DNA of 64,000 bases from Nocardioides sp. zg-1228 (GTDB lineage Bacteria; Actinomycetota; Actinomycetes; Propionibacteriales; Nocardioidaceae), in assembly GCF_017086465.1 (NCBI RefSeq), contig NZ_CP070961.1:2294001-2358000 (forward strand), in the 5' to 3' direction. Of this stretch, positions 56,029 through 64,000 are shown piece by piece; within the stretch, counting starts at the first letter, position 1; every line of letters starts with the position of its first letter. The notes below the pieces were generated by a model, which ran no database searches, was not told where the DNA came from, and saw nothing but the letters and a program-made list of their open reading frames with translations. The position numbers and the translations under genes were made by a program.

Positions 56029-57410
56029 TGGATCTCCTCTGATGACTCACTGGTGGTGCTGCCGGGGGTGTTGCTGGGAACGATGGTGCTGACGACGGCG
56101 GGCCGCAGGTCGGCCTCGGGCGGGCTCCAGGCCGCGGGATCGGCCCCGACCTGCTCACCGCTGCGGATGTCCTTGACCTGGTGGGTCCCGTCGGCCTGGA
56201 CGAACCACACGTAGGGGATGCCGCGGCGCTCGGCGAAGCGGATCTGCTTGCCGAACCGGGCCGGAGCCGGGGCGACCTCACAGGCGATGTCGCGCGCCCG
56301 GAGAGCGGCCGCGACCGCCGTGCTGGCGCCACGCTCGTCCTCGGTGTTGAGGGCGACGAGCACCGCGCTGGGCACCGGTCGGCTCCCGGACAGCACGCCG
56401 TCGGCGATGAGCGGGACGAGGGTGCGCGAGACGCCGAACGAGACGCCGACGCCGGGGTAGGTCGTGCGGCCGTCGCTGGCGAGCGCGTCGTAGCGCCCTC
56501 CCCCGCCGACGGACTTGAGCCGCTCGTAGCCCGCCATGAAGATCTCCACGACGGTGCCGGTGTAGTAGTCGAGGCCGCGGGCGATGCGCAGGTTGGCCTC
56601 CACCCCGACCCGGTCGCCGGCAACCGCGCGGCAGCCCTCGACGACCGCCGCGAGCTCCTCGAGGCCCTGGTCGAGCAGGTCGTCGGTGACGCCGAGGGAC
56701 CGGACCCGCTCGACGAACGAGGTGTCCTCGACGCGGATCGTGGCCAGCTCGAGGCAGCGCCGCGCCTGCTCGGGGGTGGCCCCGACGCGCTCGACGAGGA
56801 GGGTGGCCACCTCGTCGGCGGGGAGCTTGTCGAGCTTGTCGATCACCCGGATGGCGTCCGTCACGTCGTCGATGCCGAGACCGCGGTAGAAGCCCTGGAT
56901 CAGCTTGCGGTTGTTGAACTGGAACGACACCCGCGGGATGGGCAGCCGGCCGAGGGCGTCGACCATCACCGCCATCACCTCGACGTCGTGGTGGAACGGC
57001 AGCTCGTCGCGGCCGACGATGTCGACGTCGGCCTGGGTGAACTGGCGGTAGCGGCCCTCCTGGGGTCGCTCGCCCCGCCAGGCCGGCTGCACCTGGTAGC
57101 GCCGGAAGGGGAACTCGAGGTGGCCGGCGTGCTCGAGCACGTAGCGCGCGAAAGGCACGGTCAGGTCGAAGTGGAGGCCGAGGTCGGCCTTGGCGCCGGG
57201 CTCGGCGGCGAGGCGTTGGAGGACGTAGATCTCCTTGTCCACCTCGCCGCCCTTGGCCAGCCGGTCGATCGGCTCGACGACCCGCGTCTCGATGTTGGCG
57301 AAGCCGTGCAGCTCGAAGGTGCGCGACACCGAGGCGACCACCTCGCGCTCGACGGCGCGCTGCGCAGGCAGCAGCTCGGGGAACCCGCTCAGCGGGGCGA
57401 TCTTGCTCAT
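56025..57410 (-). CDS. hisS: Histidyl-tRNA synthetase
   Basis: A 461-aa class II enzyme. Motif 2 [20 protein letters not shown], the His-A motif [15 protein letters not shown], motif 3 [13 protein letters not shown], and a C-terminal anticodon-binding domain. The last 25 residues are Ser/Thr-rich and unusual. Its ATG overlaps the MBL hydrolase stop (ATGA). Upstream synthesis shares the operon with aspS. Confidence 0.96.
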   Translation of the reverse strand: MSKIAPLSGFPELLPAQRAVEREVVASVSRTFELHGFANIETRVVEPIDRLAKGGEVDKEIYVLQRLAAEPGAKADLGLHFDLTVPFARYVLEHAGHLEFPFRRYQVQPAWRGERPQEGRYRQFTQADVDIVGRDELPFHHDVEVMAVMVDALGRLPIPRVSFQFNNRKLIQGFYRGLGIDDVTDAIRVIDKLDKLPADEVATLLVERVGATPEQARRCLELATIRVEDTSFVERVRSLGVTDDLLDQGLEELAAVVEGCRAVAGDRVGVEANLRIARGLDYYTGTVVEIFMAGYERLKSVGGGGRYDALASDGRTTYPGVGVSFGVSRTLVPLIADGVLSGSRPVPSAVLVALNTEDERGASTAVAAALRARDIACEVAPAPARFGKQIRFAERRGIPYVWFVQADGTHQVKDIRSGEQVGADPAAWSPPEADLRPAVVSTIVPSNTPGSTTSESSEEIQ

Positions 57411-58093
57411 CGCACGTCCTGGACCAGGTCTCGGAGGAAGGGGTTGGTGGCGCGCTCGCGCCCGATCGACGTCTGCTCGCCGTGCCCGGGCAGCACCACG
57501 ATGTCGTCGGCCAGCGGGAGCACCTTGTCGGTGAGGCTGCGCAGCATCGTCGCGTGGTCGCCGCCGGGCAGGTCGGTGCGCCCGATCGAGCCGGCGAAGA
57601 GCAGGTCGCCGGAGAACATCAGCTCCGAGACGTCCTGCTGCGCGTAGGGGGTGCGGAACGTGACCGACCCCTCGGTGTGCCCCGGCGTGTGGTCGACGAC
57701 GAACCGCAGTCCCGCGAGCTCGAGCTCGGCCAGGTCGGTGAGCTCGCGCACGTCGTCGGGCTCGGCCCACGAGTAGTCGCCGCCGAGGAGCATCTGGGTG
57801 GTCTCGGGGCTCATCCCGGCCATCGGGTCGGAGAGCAGGTGGCGGTCGGCCGGGTGGATCCACGCCGTCGCGTCGTAGCTGCCGGCCACGGGAGCGACGC
57901 ACCACATGTGGTCGACGTGGCCGTGCGTGACGAGCACGCTGACCGGCTTGAGCCGGTGCTCGCGGACGACCTGGTCGACCCCTGCCGCGGAGTCCTTGCC
58001 CGGATCGATGACCACGCACTCCGACCCGGGACCGGCTGCCACGACGTAGCAGTTGGTCCCCCAGGGTCCGGCGGGGAAGCCGGCGATGAACAC
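57407..58093 (-). CDS. MBL-fold metallohydrolase (glyoxalase II-like)
   Basis: A 228-aa metallo-beta-lactamase-fold protein. THGHVDH holds the dinuclear metal ligands (near residue 57), with further ligands in DHTPGHTEGSV, FSGDLLFAGSIGR and LPGHGEQT. Related to glyoxalase II and persulfide dioxygenases; thioester or other substrate unknown. It begins with GTG at 58093 and is the first gene of the MBL-hisS-aspS operon. This gene often sits beside hisS in actinobacteria. Confidence 0.9.
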   Translation of the reverse strand: MFIAGFPAGPWGTNCYVVAAGPGSECVVIDPGKDSAAGVDQVVREHRLKPVSVLVTHGHVDHMWCVAPVAGSYDATAWIHPADRHLLSDPMAGMSPETTQMLLGGDYSWAEPDDVRELTDLAELELAGLRFVVDHTPGHTEGSVTFRTPYAQQDVSELMFSGDLLFAGSIGRTDLPGGDHATMLRSLTDKVLPLADDIVVLPGHGEQTSIGRERATNPFLRDLVQDVR

Positions 58094-58186
58094 GGGCGTC
58101 AGTCCTTGCTAGTCGTCTTGCCAGTCGTCTGCTTGTCGGTGGAAGCCTACCGAGGGCCCTCGGGGCCATGACTACGATGGGCGACC

Positions 58187-59449
58187 ATGAGCTCCGACAA
58201 GCAGTCCCGAGACGACTCGGCCCCGGTTGACATGCCCTGGGGTCGGGTGGCCGAGGACGGCACCGTCTATGTCCGCACCGCCGATGGCGAGCGCCCCGTG
58301 GGGTCCTACGAGGCCGGCACGGCCGAGGAGGCGCTGGAGTTCTTCACCAAGCGCTTCGACGAGCTCGAGGGCAAGGTGCACCTGCTCGAGCAGCGGGTCG
58401 CCACGGGCCGGCTGGCCCCCGAGGAGGCGAGCTCGTCGGTGAAGGCCCTGCGCGAGCAGGTGGTCGACGCCCACGCGGTCGGGGACCTGGTCGCGCTCGC
58501 GGCCCGGCTCGACGCGCTGGCGCCGGTCATCGCCGTTCAGCGCTCGGCCCGCAAGGAGGAGCGCGCGCAGAAGGCCGCCGAGTCGAAGGCCGCCAAGGAG
58601 GAGCTCGTCGCCGAGGCCGAGCGGCTCGCCGAGGGCACCGACTGGCGCAACGGCGCCAACCGGTTGCGCGACCTGCTGGCGACGTGGAAGGAGCTCCCGC
58701 GGCTCGATCGCGCCACCGACGACGCGCTGTGGCGGCGCTTCTCCACCGCCCGCACCACCTACACCCGCCACCGCAAGGCGCACTTCGCCGAGGAGCACGA
58801 GCGCCGCGACTCCGCCCGTGTCGTGAAGGAGCGGCTCGTCAAGGAGGCCGAGGCCCTCGCGTCGTCGACGGAGTGGGGCCCGACCGCCGGCAAGTACCGC
58901 GACCTGATGCGCGAGTGGAAGGCCGCCGGACCGGCGCCGCGCGACGTCGACGACAAGCTCTGGCAGCGCTTCCGCGGGGCCCAGGACACCTTCTTCGGCG
59001 CCCGCGACGCCGCCAACGCCGCTCTCGACCAGGAGTTCGCGGCCAACGCCGAGGTCAAGGAGGCCATCCTCGTCGAGGCCGAGGCCCTGGTGCCGGTCAC
59101 CGACCTCGAGGCGACCAAGAAGACGTTCCGTGAGCTCGCCGACCGGTGGGACGCCGCCGGCAAGGTCCCCCGCGACCGGATGAAGGAGCTCGAGGGGCGC
59201 ATGCGCAAGGTCGAGCAGGCGATCCGGGCCGTCGAGGACGAGCAGTGGAGCCGCAGCGACCCGGAGAAGTCCGCCCGCGCCGACGACATGATCGGCAAGC
59301 TCGAGGCCGGGATCGCCGAGGCGCAGGCGCGCCTCGACAAGGCTGCCGCCGCCGGCGACGATCGCAAGGTCAAGGACCTCCAGGGCGAGCTCGAGAGCAA
59401 GCAGGCGTTCCTCGAGATGGCCCGCCGGGCGGCGGCCGACTTCAGCTGA
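58187..59449 (+). CDS. DUF349-domain protein
   Basis: A 420-aa highly charged helical protein with three or more DUF349 repeats of about 70 residues (WRNGANRLRDLLATWKELPR; WGPTAGKYRDLMREWKAAGP; ATKKTFRELADRWDAAGKVP) and a C-terminal coiled coil. The function of the family is poorly known. ATG 58187 follows TACGAT (58173-58178) by 8 nt. It converges on rel across a terminator. Confidence 0.9.
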   Translation: MSSDKQSRDDSAPVDMPWGRVAEDGTVYVRTADGERPVGSYEAGTAEEALEFFTKRFDELEGKVHLLEQRVATGRLAPEEASSSVKALREQVVDAHAVGDLVALAARLDALAPVIAVQRSARKEERAQKAAESKAAKEELVAEAERLAEGTDWRNGANRLRDLLATWKELPRLDRATDDALWRRFSTARTTYTRHRKAHFAEEHERRDSARVVKERLVKEAEALASSTEWGPTAGKYRDLMREWKAAGPAPRDVDDKLWQRFRGAQDTFFGARDAANAALDQEFAANAEVKEAILVEAEALVPVTDLEATKKTFRELADRWDAAGKVPRDRMKELEGRMRKVEQAIRAVEDEQWSRSDPEKSARADDMIGKLEAGIAEAQARLDKAAAAGDDRKVKDLQGELESKQAFLEMARRAAADFS

Positions 59450-59470
59450 GCCCGGCCCGCCGCGGCTTCG

Positions 59471-59495
59471 CCCGGCGTCCCCGAGGGGCGCCGGG
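59471..59495. terminator. Bidirectional stem-loop between DUF349 and rel genes
   Basis: CCCGGCG-T-CCCC-GA-GGGG-CGCCGGG (59471-59495) folds into an 11-bp stem with a one-base bulge. It lies 21 bp after the DUF349 stop and abuts the rel stop, so it can end both converging transcripts. No U-tracts. Confidence 0.6.
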
Positions 59496-61784
59496 TCAGG
59501 CCGTGACGCGGTAGGCGTCGAACACGCCCGGCACGGCGCGCACGGCCCGCAGCACGCCGTCGAGGTGGGCGGCGTCGGCCATCTCGAAGGAGAACCGGCT
59601 CTTGGCGACCCGGTCGCGCGTGGTGGACAGCGTGGCGCTGAGGATGTTCACGTGCGCGTCGGAGAGCGCCATGGTGATGTCCGACAGCAGCCGGGCCCGG
59701 TCGAGCGCCTCGACCTGGATGTTGACCAGGAACGTCGACTGCGACGTCGGCGCCCACTCCACCTCGAGCACCCGCTCGGGCTGGCCGAGCAGGCTGGCGG
59801 CGTTGGTGCAGTCCTTGCGGTGCACCGAGACTCCCCCGCCCTTGGTGACGAAGCCGAGGATCGGGTCGGGTGGCACCGGGGTGCAGCACTTGGCCAGCTT
59901 GACCCACAGGTCGTCGACGCCCTTGACGATGACCCCGGAGTCGGCGGGTCCGCGCTTGGTGGCGGTGCGGGATCGGCCGGTGATGGTGACGCCCTCGGCG
60001 AGGTCCTCCTGGGCACCCTCGTCGCCACCGTGCAGGTCGATGACGCGGCGTACGACGGCCTGGGCGCTGAGGTTGCCCTCCCCCACCGCGGCGTAGAGGG
60101 CCGACACGTCGGCGTGGTGGAAGTGCTCGGCCACGAGCGCCAGCACGTCGTGGGTCATCAGCCGGTTGAGGGGCAGGCCCTCCTTGCGCATGAGCTTGGC
60201 GATCTGGTCCTTGCCGCGCTCGATCGCCTCGTCGCGCCGCTCCTTGGTGAACCACTGGCGGATCTTGGAGCGGGCGCGCGGCGACTGCACGAAGTTGAGC
60301 CAGTCGCGCGAGGGCCCGGACGTGGGCGACTTGGACGTGAACACCTCGACCACGTCGCCGTTGTCGAGGGTCGACTCCAGCGGCACGAGGCGACCGTTGA
60401 CCCGCGAGCCGATCGTGTGGTGGCCGACCTCGGTGTGCACGGCGTAGGCGAAGTCGACCGGCGTGGCGCCCATCGGCAGCGCGATCACGTCGCCGCGGGG
60501 GGTGAAGACGTAGACCTGCTGCTGGTTCATCTCGAAGCGCAGCGACTCCAGGAACTCGCCCGGATCCTCCACCTCGCTCTGCCAGTCGAGGAGCTGGCGC
60601 AGCCAGGTGAGGTCGTCCTTGTCGCCGAGGCGGTCGGTGTCGACGCCCGCCTTGGAGTTCTCCTTGTACTTCCAGTGCGCGGCGACGCCGTACTCGGCGC
60701 GGCGGTGCTGCGCGAACGTGCGGATCTGCACCTCGACCGGCTTGCCCTGCGGGCCGATGACCGTCGTGTGGAGCGACTGGTACATGTTGAACTTCGGCAT
60801 CGCGACGTAGTCCTTGAACCGCCCCAGCACCGGGTTCCAGCGCGAGTGGATGACGCCGAGCGCGCTGTAGCAGTCGCGGTCCTCGTCGACGAGGATCCGG
60901 ATGCCGACGAGGTCGTAGATGTCGGAGAAGTCGCGGCCGCCGACGATCATCTTCTGGTAGATCGAGTAGTAGTGCTTGGGCCGGCCGGTCACCTTGGCGT
61001 TGATCCGCGCGGCCTTGAGGTCCTGCTCGATCTCCGCGACCACCTCGGCGAGGAACTGGTCGCGCGAGGGGGCCCGCTCGGCCACCATCCGGACGATCTC
61101 GTCGTAGATCTTCGGGTGGAGCGTGGCGAACGCCAGGTCCTCCAGCTCCCACTTGAGGGTGTTCATGCCGAGCCGGTGGGCCAGCGGGGCGTAGATGTCG
61201 AGGGTCTCGCGGCTCGAGCGCTCCTGCGAGGCCGCCGGGACGTAGCGCAGGGTGCGCATGTTGTGCAGCCGGTCGGCCAGCTTGATGACCAGCACGCGGA
61301 TGTCGCGCGACATCGCCACGATCATCTTCCGGATGGTCTCGGCCTGCGCCGAGTCGCCGTACTGCACCTTGTCGAGCTTGGTGACACCGTCGACGAGCAG
61401 CGCCACCTCGTCGCCGAAGTCGGCGCGCAGCGCGTCGAGGGTGTAGGGCGTGTCCTCGACCGTGTCGTGGAGCAGCGCCGCGACCAGCGTCGGCTCGGTC
61501 ATGCCGATGTCGGCGAGGATGGTGGTCACCGCGAGCGGGTGGGTGATGTAGGGGTCGCCGCTCTTGCGCATCTGGCCGGTGTGCCACTTGTCGGCCACCG
61601 CGTAGGCGCGCTCGAGGAGCGCCAGGTCGGCCTTGGGATGGTTGGCCCGCACGGCCCGGAACAGCGGCTCGAGCACCGGGTTGGAGGACGGCGGCCGGGT
61701 GCCGACGCGGGCCAGGCGGGCGCGCATGCCGCGCGCGCTCGGGGACGCCTTCGCGTCGTGCGCCGGTGCCTGCTCCTCTGCCAT
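59496..61784 (-). CDS. rel: Bifunctional (p)ppGpp synthetase/hydrolase Rel
   Basis: A 762-aa long RSH protein. The hydrolase HD domain is centred on LLHDTVEDT (HD at residues 106-107), the synthetase domain contains [15 protein letters not shown], then a TGS domain ([31 protein letters not shown]), a CC/zinc-finger region ([13 protein letters not shown]) and a C-terminal ACT domain. It makes and degrades the stringent-response alarmone. ATG 61784 is 6 nt after TAGACT (complement of 61791-61796). Confidence 0.96.
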   Translation of the reverse strand: MAEEQAPAHDAKASPSARGMRARLARVGTRPPSSNPVLEPLFRAVRANHPKADLALLERAYAVADKWHTGQMRKSGDPYITHPLAVTTILADIGMTEPTLVAALLHDTVEDTPYTLDALRADFGDEVALLVDGVTKLDKVQYGDSAQAETIRKMIVAMSRDIRVLVIKLADRLHNMRTLRYVPAASQERSSRETLDIYAPLAHRLGMNTLKWELEDLAFATLHPKIYDEIVRMVAERAPSRDQFLAEVVAEIEQDLKAARINAKVTGRPKHYYSIYQKMIVGGRDFSDIYDLVGIRILVDEDRDCYSALGVIHSRWNPVLGRFKDYVAMPKFNMYQSLHTTVIGPQGKPVEVQIRTFAQHRRAEYGVAAHWKYKENSKAGVDTDRLGDKDDLTWLRQLLDWQSEVEDPGEFLESLRFEMNQQQVYVFTPRGDVIALPMGATPVDFAYAVHTEVGHHTIGSRVNGRLVPLESTLDNGDVVEVFTSKSPTSGPSRDWLNFVQSPRARSKIRQWFTKERRDEAIERGKDQIAKLMRKEGLPLNRLMTHDVLALVAEHFHHADVSALYAAVGEGNLSAQAVVRRVIDLHGGDEGAQEDLAEGVTITGRSRTATKRGPADSGVIVKGVDDLWVKLAKCCTPVPPDPILGFVTKGGGVSVHRKDCTNAASLLGQPERVLEVEWAPTSQSTFLVNIQVEALDRARLLSDITMALSDAHVNILSATLSTTRDRVAKSRFSFEMADAAHLDGVLRAVRAVPGVFDAYRVTA

Positions 61785-61840
61785 TGGCCCAGTCTAGTGA
61801 GGGTGTCGGCGAGCGATGCGCGGGGACGGGACGGGCACGG

Positions 61841-62389
61841 TCAGATCGTGAGCAGCGTGGCGATCGGAAGGTCGCCGGTGACCGCGCGCGGGTCGAGGAA
61901 GGAGAGCTCCATCAGCACCGACACACCGGTCACCACGCCGCCGGCGGTCTCGACGAGCTCGCGCGTCGCGCGCGCGGTGCCGCCGGTGGCGAGCACGTCG
62001 TCGACGAGGAGCACGCGCTCCCCCGGCGCGATGGCGTCCTTGTGCAGCTCGAGGGTGGCCTCGCCGTACTCGAGCGAGTAGGAGACGGCGTGGGCCTCGC
62101 GCGGCAGCTTGCCCGCCTTGCGCACCGGGACGAAGCCGACGCCGAGCGCCAGCGCCACCGGGGCCGCGAGGATGAAGCCGCGGGCCTCCATGCCGACGAC
62201 CTTGTCGACGACCACGCGGCCGCGCTCGTCACGACCGGCGGCCGCCAGCGCGGCGATGACCGCGGAGAACGCCTCGTGGTCGGCCAGGACGGGGGTGATG
62301 TCCTTGAAGGTCACCCCTTCCTCGGGCCAGTCCGCGACGTCGACGACGAGGCGCTCGAGCGCCTCCTTCGCCGTACGACGATCAGGCAT
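61841..62389 (-). CDS. apt: Adenine phosphoribosyltransferase
   Basis: A 182-aa type I phosphoribosyltransferase that salvages adenine to AMP. DWPEEGVTFKDITPVL is the N-terminal substrate segment, DKVVGMEARGFI the adenine-specific block, and VLLVDDVLATGGTA the PRPP-binding signature. Its ATG lies 8 bp inside the end of yajC. In related genomes secD and secF separate these two genes. Confidence 0.95.
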   Translation of the reverse strand: MPDRRTAKEALERLVVDVADWPEEGVTFKDITPVLADHEAFSAVIAALAAAGRDERGRVVVDKVVGMEARGFILAAPVALALGVGFVPVRKAGKLPREAHAVSYSLEYGEATLELHKDAIAPGERVLLVDDVLATGGTARATRELVETAGGVVTGVSVLMELSFLDPRAVTGDLPIATLLTI

Positions 62390-62678
62390 CGTCGCGGGGG
62401 TCGGCGTCGGGCTGCTGCAGCGGCTCGTCGACCTTGGCGATCGCCGCGCGCACGACCTCGATCTGGGTGCCCGGGGCGATCTCGAGCCGGGCGCGGTCGT
62501 CGGTGAGCGAGACCACGGTGCCGAAGATGCCGGAGGACGTCATCACGCGCTGGCCGACCTCGATGCTCTGCTGCAGGCGCAGGACCTCCTTCTGGCGGCG
62601 CTGCTGCGGGCGGATCACCATGAACCAGAAGAGGGCCACGATGGCGACCAGGGGCAGAAGGGCAGCGACATCGTTCAC
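62382..62678 (-). CDS. yajC: Preprotein translocase subunit YajC
   Basis: A 98-aa protein with an N-terminal helix (LLPLVAIVALFWFMVIRP) ending in the YajC-type RPQQRRQKE stop-transfer motif, then a small beta-rich domain (SGIFGTVVSLTDDRARLEIAPG). YajC associates with SecYEG and SecDF. SecD and SecF are not adjacent here, and the gene instead overlaps apt by 8 bp. Confidence 0.92.
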   Translation of the reverse strand: MNDVAALLPLVAIVALFWFMVIRPQQRRQKEVLRLQQSIEVGQRVMTSSGIFGTVVSLTDDRARLEIAPGTQIEVVRAAIAKVDEPLQQPDADPRDDA

Positions 62679-62745
62679 GGTGGGGGTCTCCTCGGGGGGT
62701 CGGGTGCGTGAGCGCGTGGGAGTCTACGCGGGTCGCCCGGCGAGC

Positions 62746-63906
62746 TCACACGTCGTCGAAGAGGCCGGAGTCGAGGCCGGAGTCGAGGCCGGAGTCGAGG
62801 CCGGAGTCGAGGGTGGAGTCGACGGTCGGGACGGCGGGCGGGGTGAGGCCGAGGTGCTGCCACGCGGCGGGCGTCGCGACCCGCCCTCGGGGGGTGCGGG
62901 CGAGCATGCCCAGCCGGACGAGGAAGGGCTCGGCCACCTCCTCGACGGTCTCGCGCTCCTCGCCGACCGCGACCGCGAGGGTGGAGACCCCCACCGGTCC
63001 CCCGCCGAACCGGCGGCAGAGCACGTCGAGCACGGCCCGGTCGAGCCGGTCGAGGCCGGACTCGTCGACCTCGAAGAGGTCGAGGGCCGCGTGGGCGACG
63101 GGCAGGCTCAGCACCCCGTCGGCCCGCACCTGGGCGTAGTCGCGGACCCGGCGCAGCAGGCGGTTGGCGATGCGGGGGGTGCCGCGCGAGCGTGACGCGA
63201 TCTCGCTGGAGCCCTCGGGTGTGACGTGCACGCCGAGCAGCCCCGCGGAGCGGTGCACGATCCGGTCGAGCTCGTGGGGCTCGTAGAACTCGAGGTGGGC
63301 GGTGAAGCCGAACCGGTCGCGCAGGGGCCCCGGCAGCAGGCCGGCGCGGGTGGTGGCGCCGACGAGGGTGAACGGCGGGATCTCGAGCGGGATCGCGGTC
63401 GCACCCGGCCCCTTGCCGATGACGACGTCGACCCGGAAGTCCTCCATCGCCATGTAGAGCATCTCCTCGGCCGGGCGCGACATCCGGTGGATCTCGTCGA
63501 CGAAGAGCACGTCGCCCTCGTTGAGCCCCGAGAGGATCGCCGCGAGGTCGCCGGCGTGGGTGATCGCCGGCCCGCTGGTGAGCCGCAGCGGCGTGCTCAT
63601 CTCGGCGGCGATGATCATCGCGAGCGTGGTCTTGCCGAGCCCTGGCGGGCCGGACAGCAGCACGTGGTCGGGCGCCCGGCCGCGGCGGCGGGCGGCCTCG
63701 AGGACCAGCCCGAGCTGGTCGCGCACCCGCGCCTGCCCGACGACCTCGTCGAGCGTGCGGGGCCGCAGGGCCGCCTCCACCGCGCGCTCGTCGCCGTCGG
63801 CGTCGGCGTCGGTGAGCCGCTGGAGGTGGCCCAGCTCGGCGTCGGTGAGCCGGAGCTCGTCGTTGAGGTCGCCGTGGAGGTCCTCGTCGGTGTCGTCCCA
63901 GTTCAT
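62746..63906 (-). CDS. ruvB: Holliday junction branch-migration helicase RuvB
   Basis: A 386-aa AAA+ motor. Walker [11 protein letters not shown] near residue 84, Walker [11 protein letters not shown] near 137, sensor 1 [20 protein letters not shown], and a C-terminal winged helix. It drives branch migration with RuvA. The last 24 residues are a low-complexity tail of four DSGL units and one DSTL, encoded by 12-bp repeats, and not found in typical RuvB. It lies 4 bp after ruvA. Confidence 0.96.
   Translation of the reverse strand: MNWDDTDEDLHGDLNDELRLTDAELGHLQRLTDADADGDERAVEAALRPRTLDEVVGQARVRDQLGLVLEAARRRGRAPDHVLLSGPPGLGKTTLAMIIAAEMSTPLRLTSGPAITHAGDLAAILSGLNEGDVLFVDEIHRMSRPAEEMLYMAMEDFRVDVVIGKGPGATAIPLEIPPFTLVGATTRAGLLPGPLRDRFGFTAHLEFYEPHELDRIVHRSAGLLGVHVTPEGSSEIASRSRGTPRIANRLLRRVRDYAQVRADGVLSLPVAHAALDLFEVDESGLDRLDRAVLDVLCRRFGGGPVGVSTLAVAVGEERETVEEVAEPFLVRLGMLARTPRGRVATPAAWQHLGLTPPAVPTVDSTLDSGLDSGLDSGLDSGLFDDV
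62761..62820 (-). repeat. 12-bp tandem repeat in the ruvB 3' end
   Basis: GAGGCCGGAGTC occurs four times without a mismatch (62761-62808), followed by one variant GAGGGTGGAGTC (62809-62820). Because the unit is 12 bp, copy-number changes keep frame and only add or remove a DSGL tetrapeptide. Confidence 0.85.
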
Positions 63907-63910
63907 CGGC

Positions 63911-64000
63911 TCAGGCCTTGCTCAGCGTGCGGAGCGCGGCGCGCAGCAGCGCGCCGACGTCGGGCTGGTCGCCGGCCTCGGGAGCCACGGCGTCGACCGC
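63911..64000 (-). CDS. ruvA: Holliday junction protein RuvA, C-terminal fragment
   Basis: The last 29 codons of an ORF running off the window edge. Read on the minus strand they give ...[17 protein letters not shown] and a stop at 63911-63913, the C-terminal domain III helix of RuvA that contacts RuvB. It is followed 4 bp later by ruvB. The rest of the gene, and any ruvC, lies beyond the window. Confidence 0.8.
   Translation of the reverse strand, partial: AVDAVAPEAGDQPDVGALLRAALRTLSKA

Noticed and set aside
62761..62820. CRISPR-like repeats
   Set aside because: Contiguous 12-bp units without spacers, entirely within the ruvB coding frame.

Overview
The window is chromosomal DNA from a high-GC actinobacterium. 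Base composition is strongly G+C rich throughout, GTG starts are common, and the gene set includes a resuscitation-promoting factor, Rel with its usual neighbours, DUF1206, DUF1707, DUF6167 and Mce-associated proteins. The gene order alaS-ruvX-mltG-aroE-prepilin peptidase-aroC-aroK-aroB-aroQ is the classic actinobacterial arrangement. Overall flavour (kynA, ligB, short intergenic spaces) suggests Nocardioidaceae, such as Nocardioides; this placement is inference. I see no rRNA, tRNA, IS element, prophage or CRISPR array, and no gene-free stretch over 300 bp.

Layout. 0-3.4 kb: an aminoglycoside-phosphotransferase-like kinase, a DUF6518 membrane protein, an alpha/beta hydrolase and a VOC protein. 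3.4-7.2 kb: a methyltransferase facing a three-gene operon (GT4 glycosyltransferase, methyltransferase, squalene-cyclase-fold protein) of unknown product. 7.2-9.3 kb: a type-2 ferredoxin/flavodoxin-NADP reductase with two Mce-associated membrane proteins. 9.3-15.3 kb: an ion-channel-like protein, hemerythrin, DUF1707, uvrB, a YcxB-like protein and a cardiolipin-synthase-like PLD. 15.3-22.5 kb: an AlkA-like glycosylase divergent from kynA, rpf divergent from an App1 phosphatase, a large LuxR-family ATPase regulator and a GNAT. 22.6-28 kb: an unknown protein with a PaiB-like protein, ligB, a secreted serine protease, TetR and DUF1206.

28-36 kb: nusB and efp, then a block not usually seen here (NAD(P)-binding protein, arcD-like antiporter, arcA, a small Cys-rich protein, nnrD, a histidine phosphatase, PhzF, DUF3995) that separates efp-nusB from aroQ. 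36-46 kb: one long minus-strand operon from 46130 down to aroQ and beyond, with start/stop codons overlapping at most junctions; it joins alanyl-tRNA synthetase, RuvX, MltG and the shikimate enzymes AroE, AroC, AroK, AroB, AroQ. 46-54 kb: rarA and an oligopeptide ABC transporter in the order C-A-B-D-F. 54-64 kb: aspS-hisS-MBL hydrolase, a DUF349 protein, rel, apt, yajC, ruvB and the 3' end of ruvA. secD and secF, normally between yajC and apt, are absent here.

Two organising features recur. First, about 19 monocistronic or first-in-operon genes have a sigma-A -10 hexamer (TANNNT, once CATAAT) 6-8 nt before the start codon, the arrangement of leaderless transcripts. Second, operon members are joined by ATGA, GTGA or TGATG overlaps. 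No single dramatic new system is evident. The best leads are the GT4-methyltransferase-cyclase-fold operon, the promoter and perfect 20-bp palindrome before arcD-arcA, the missing secDF, and the repeat-encoded RuvB tail.
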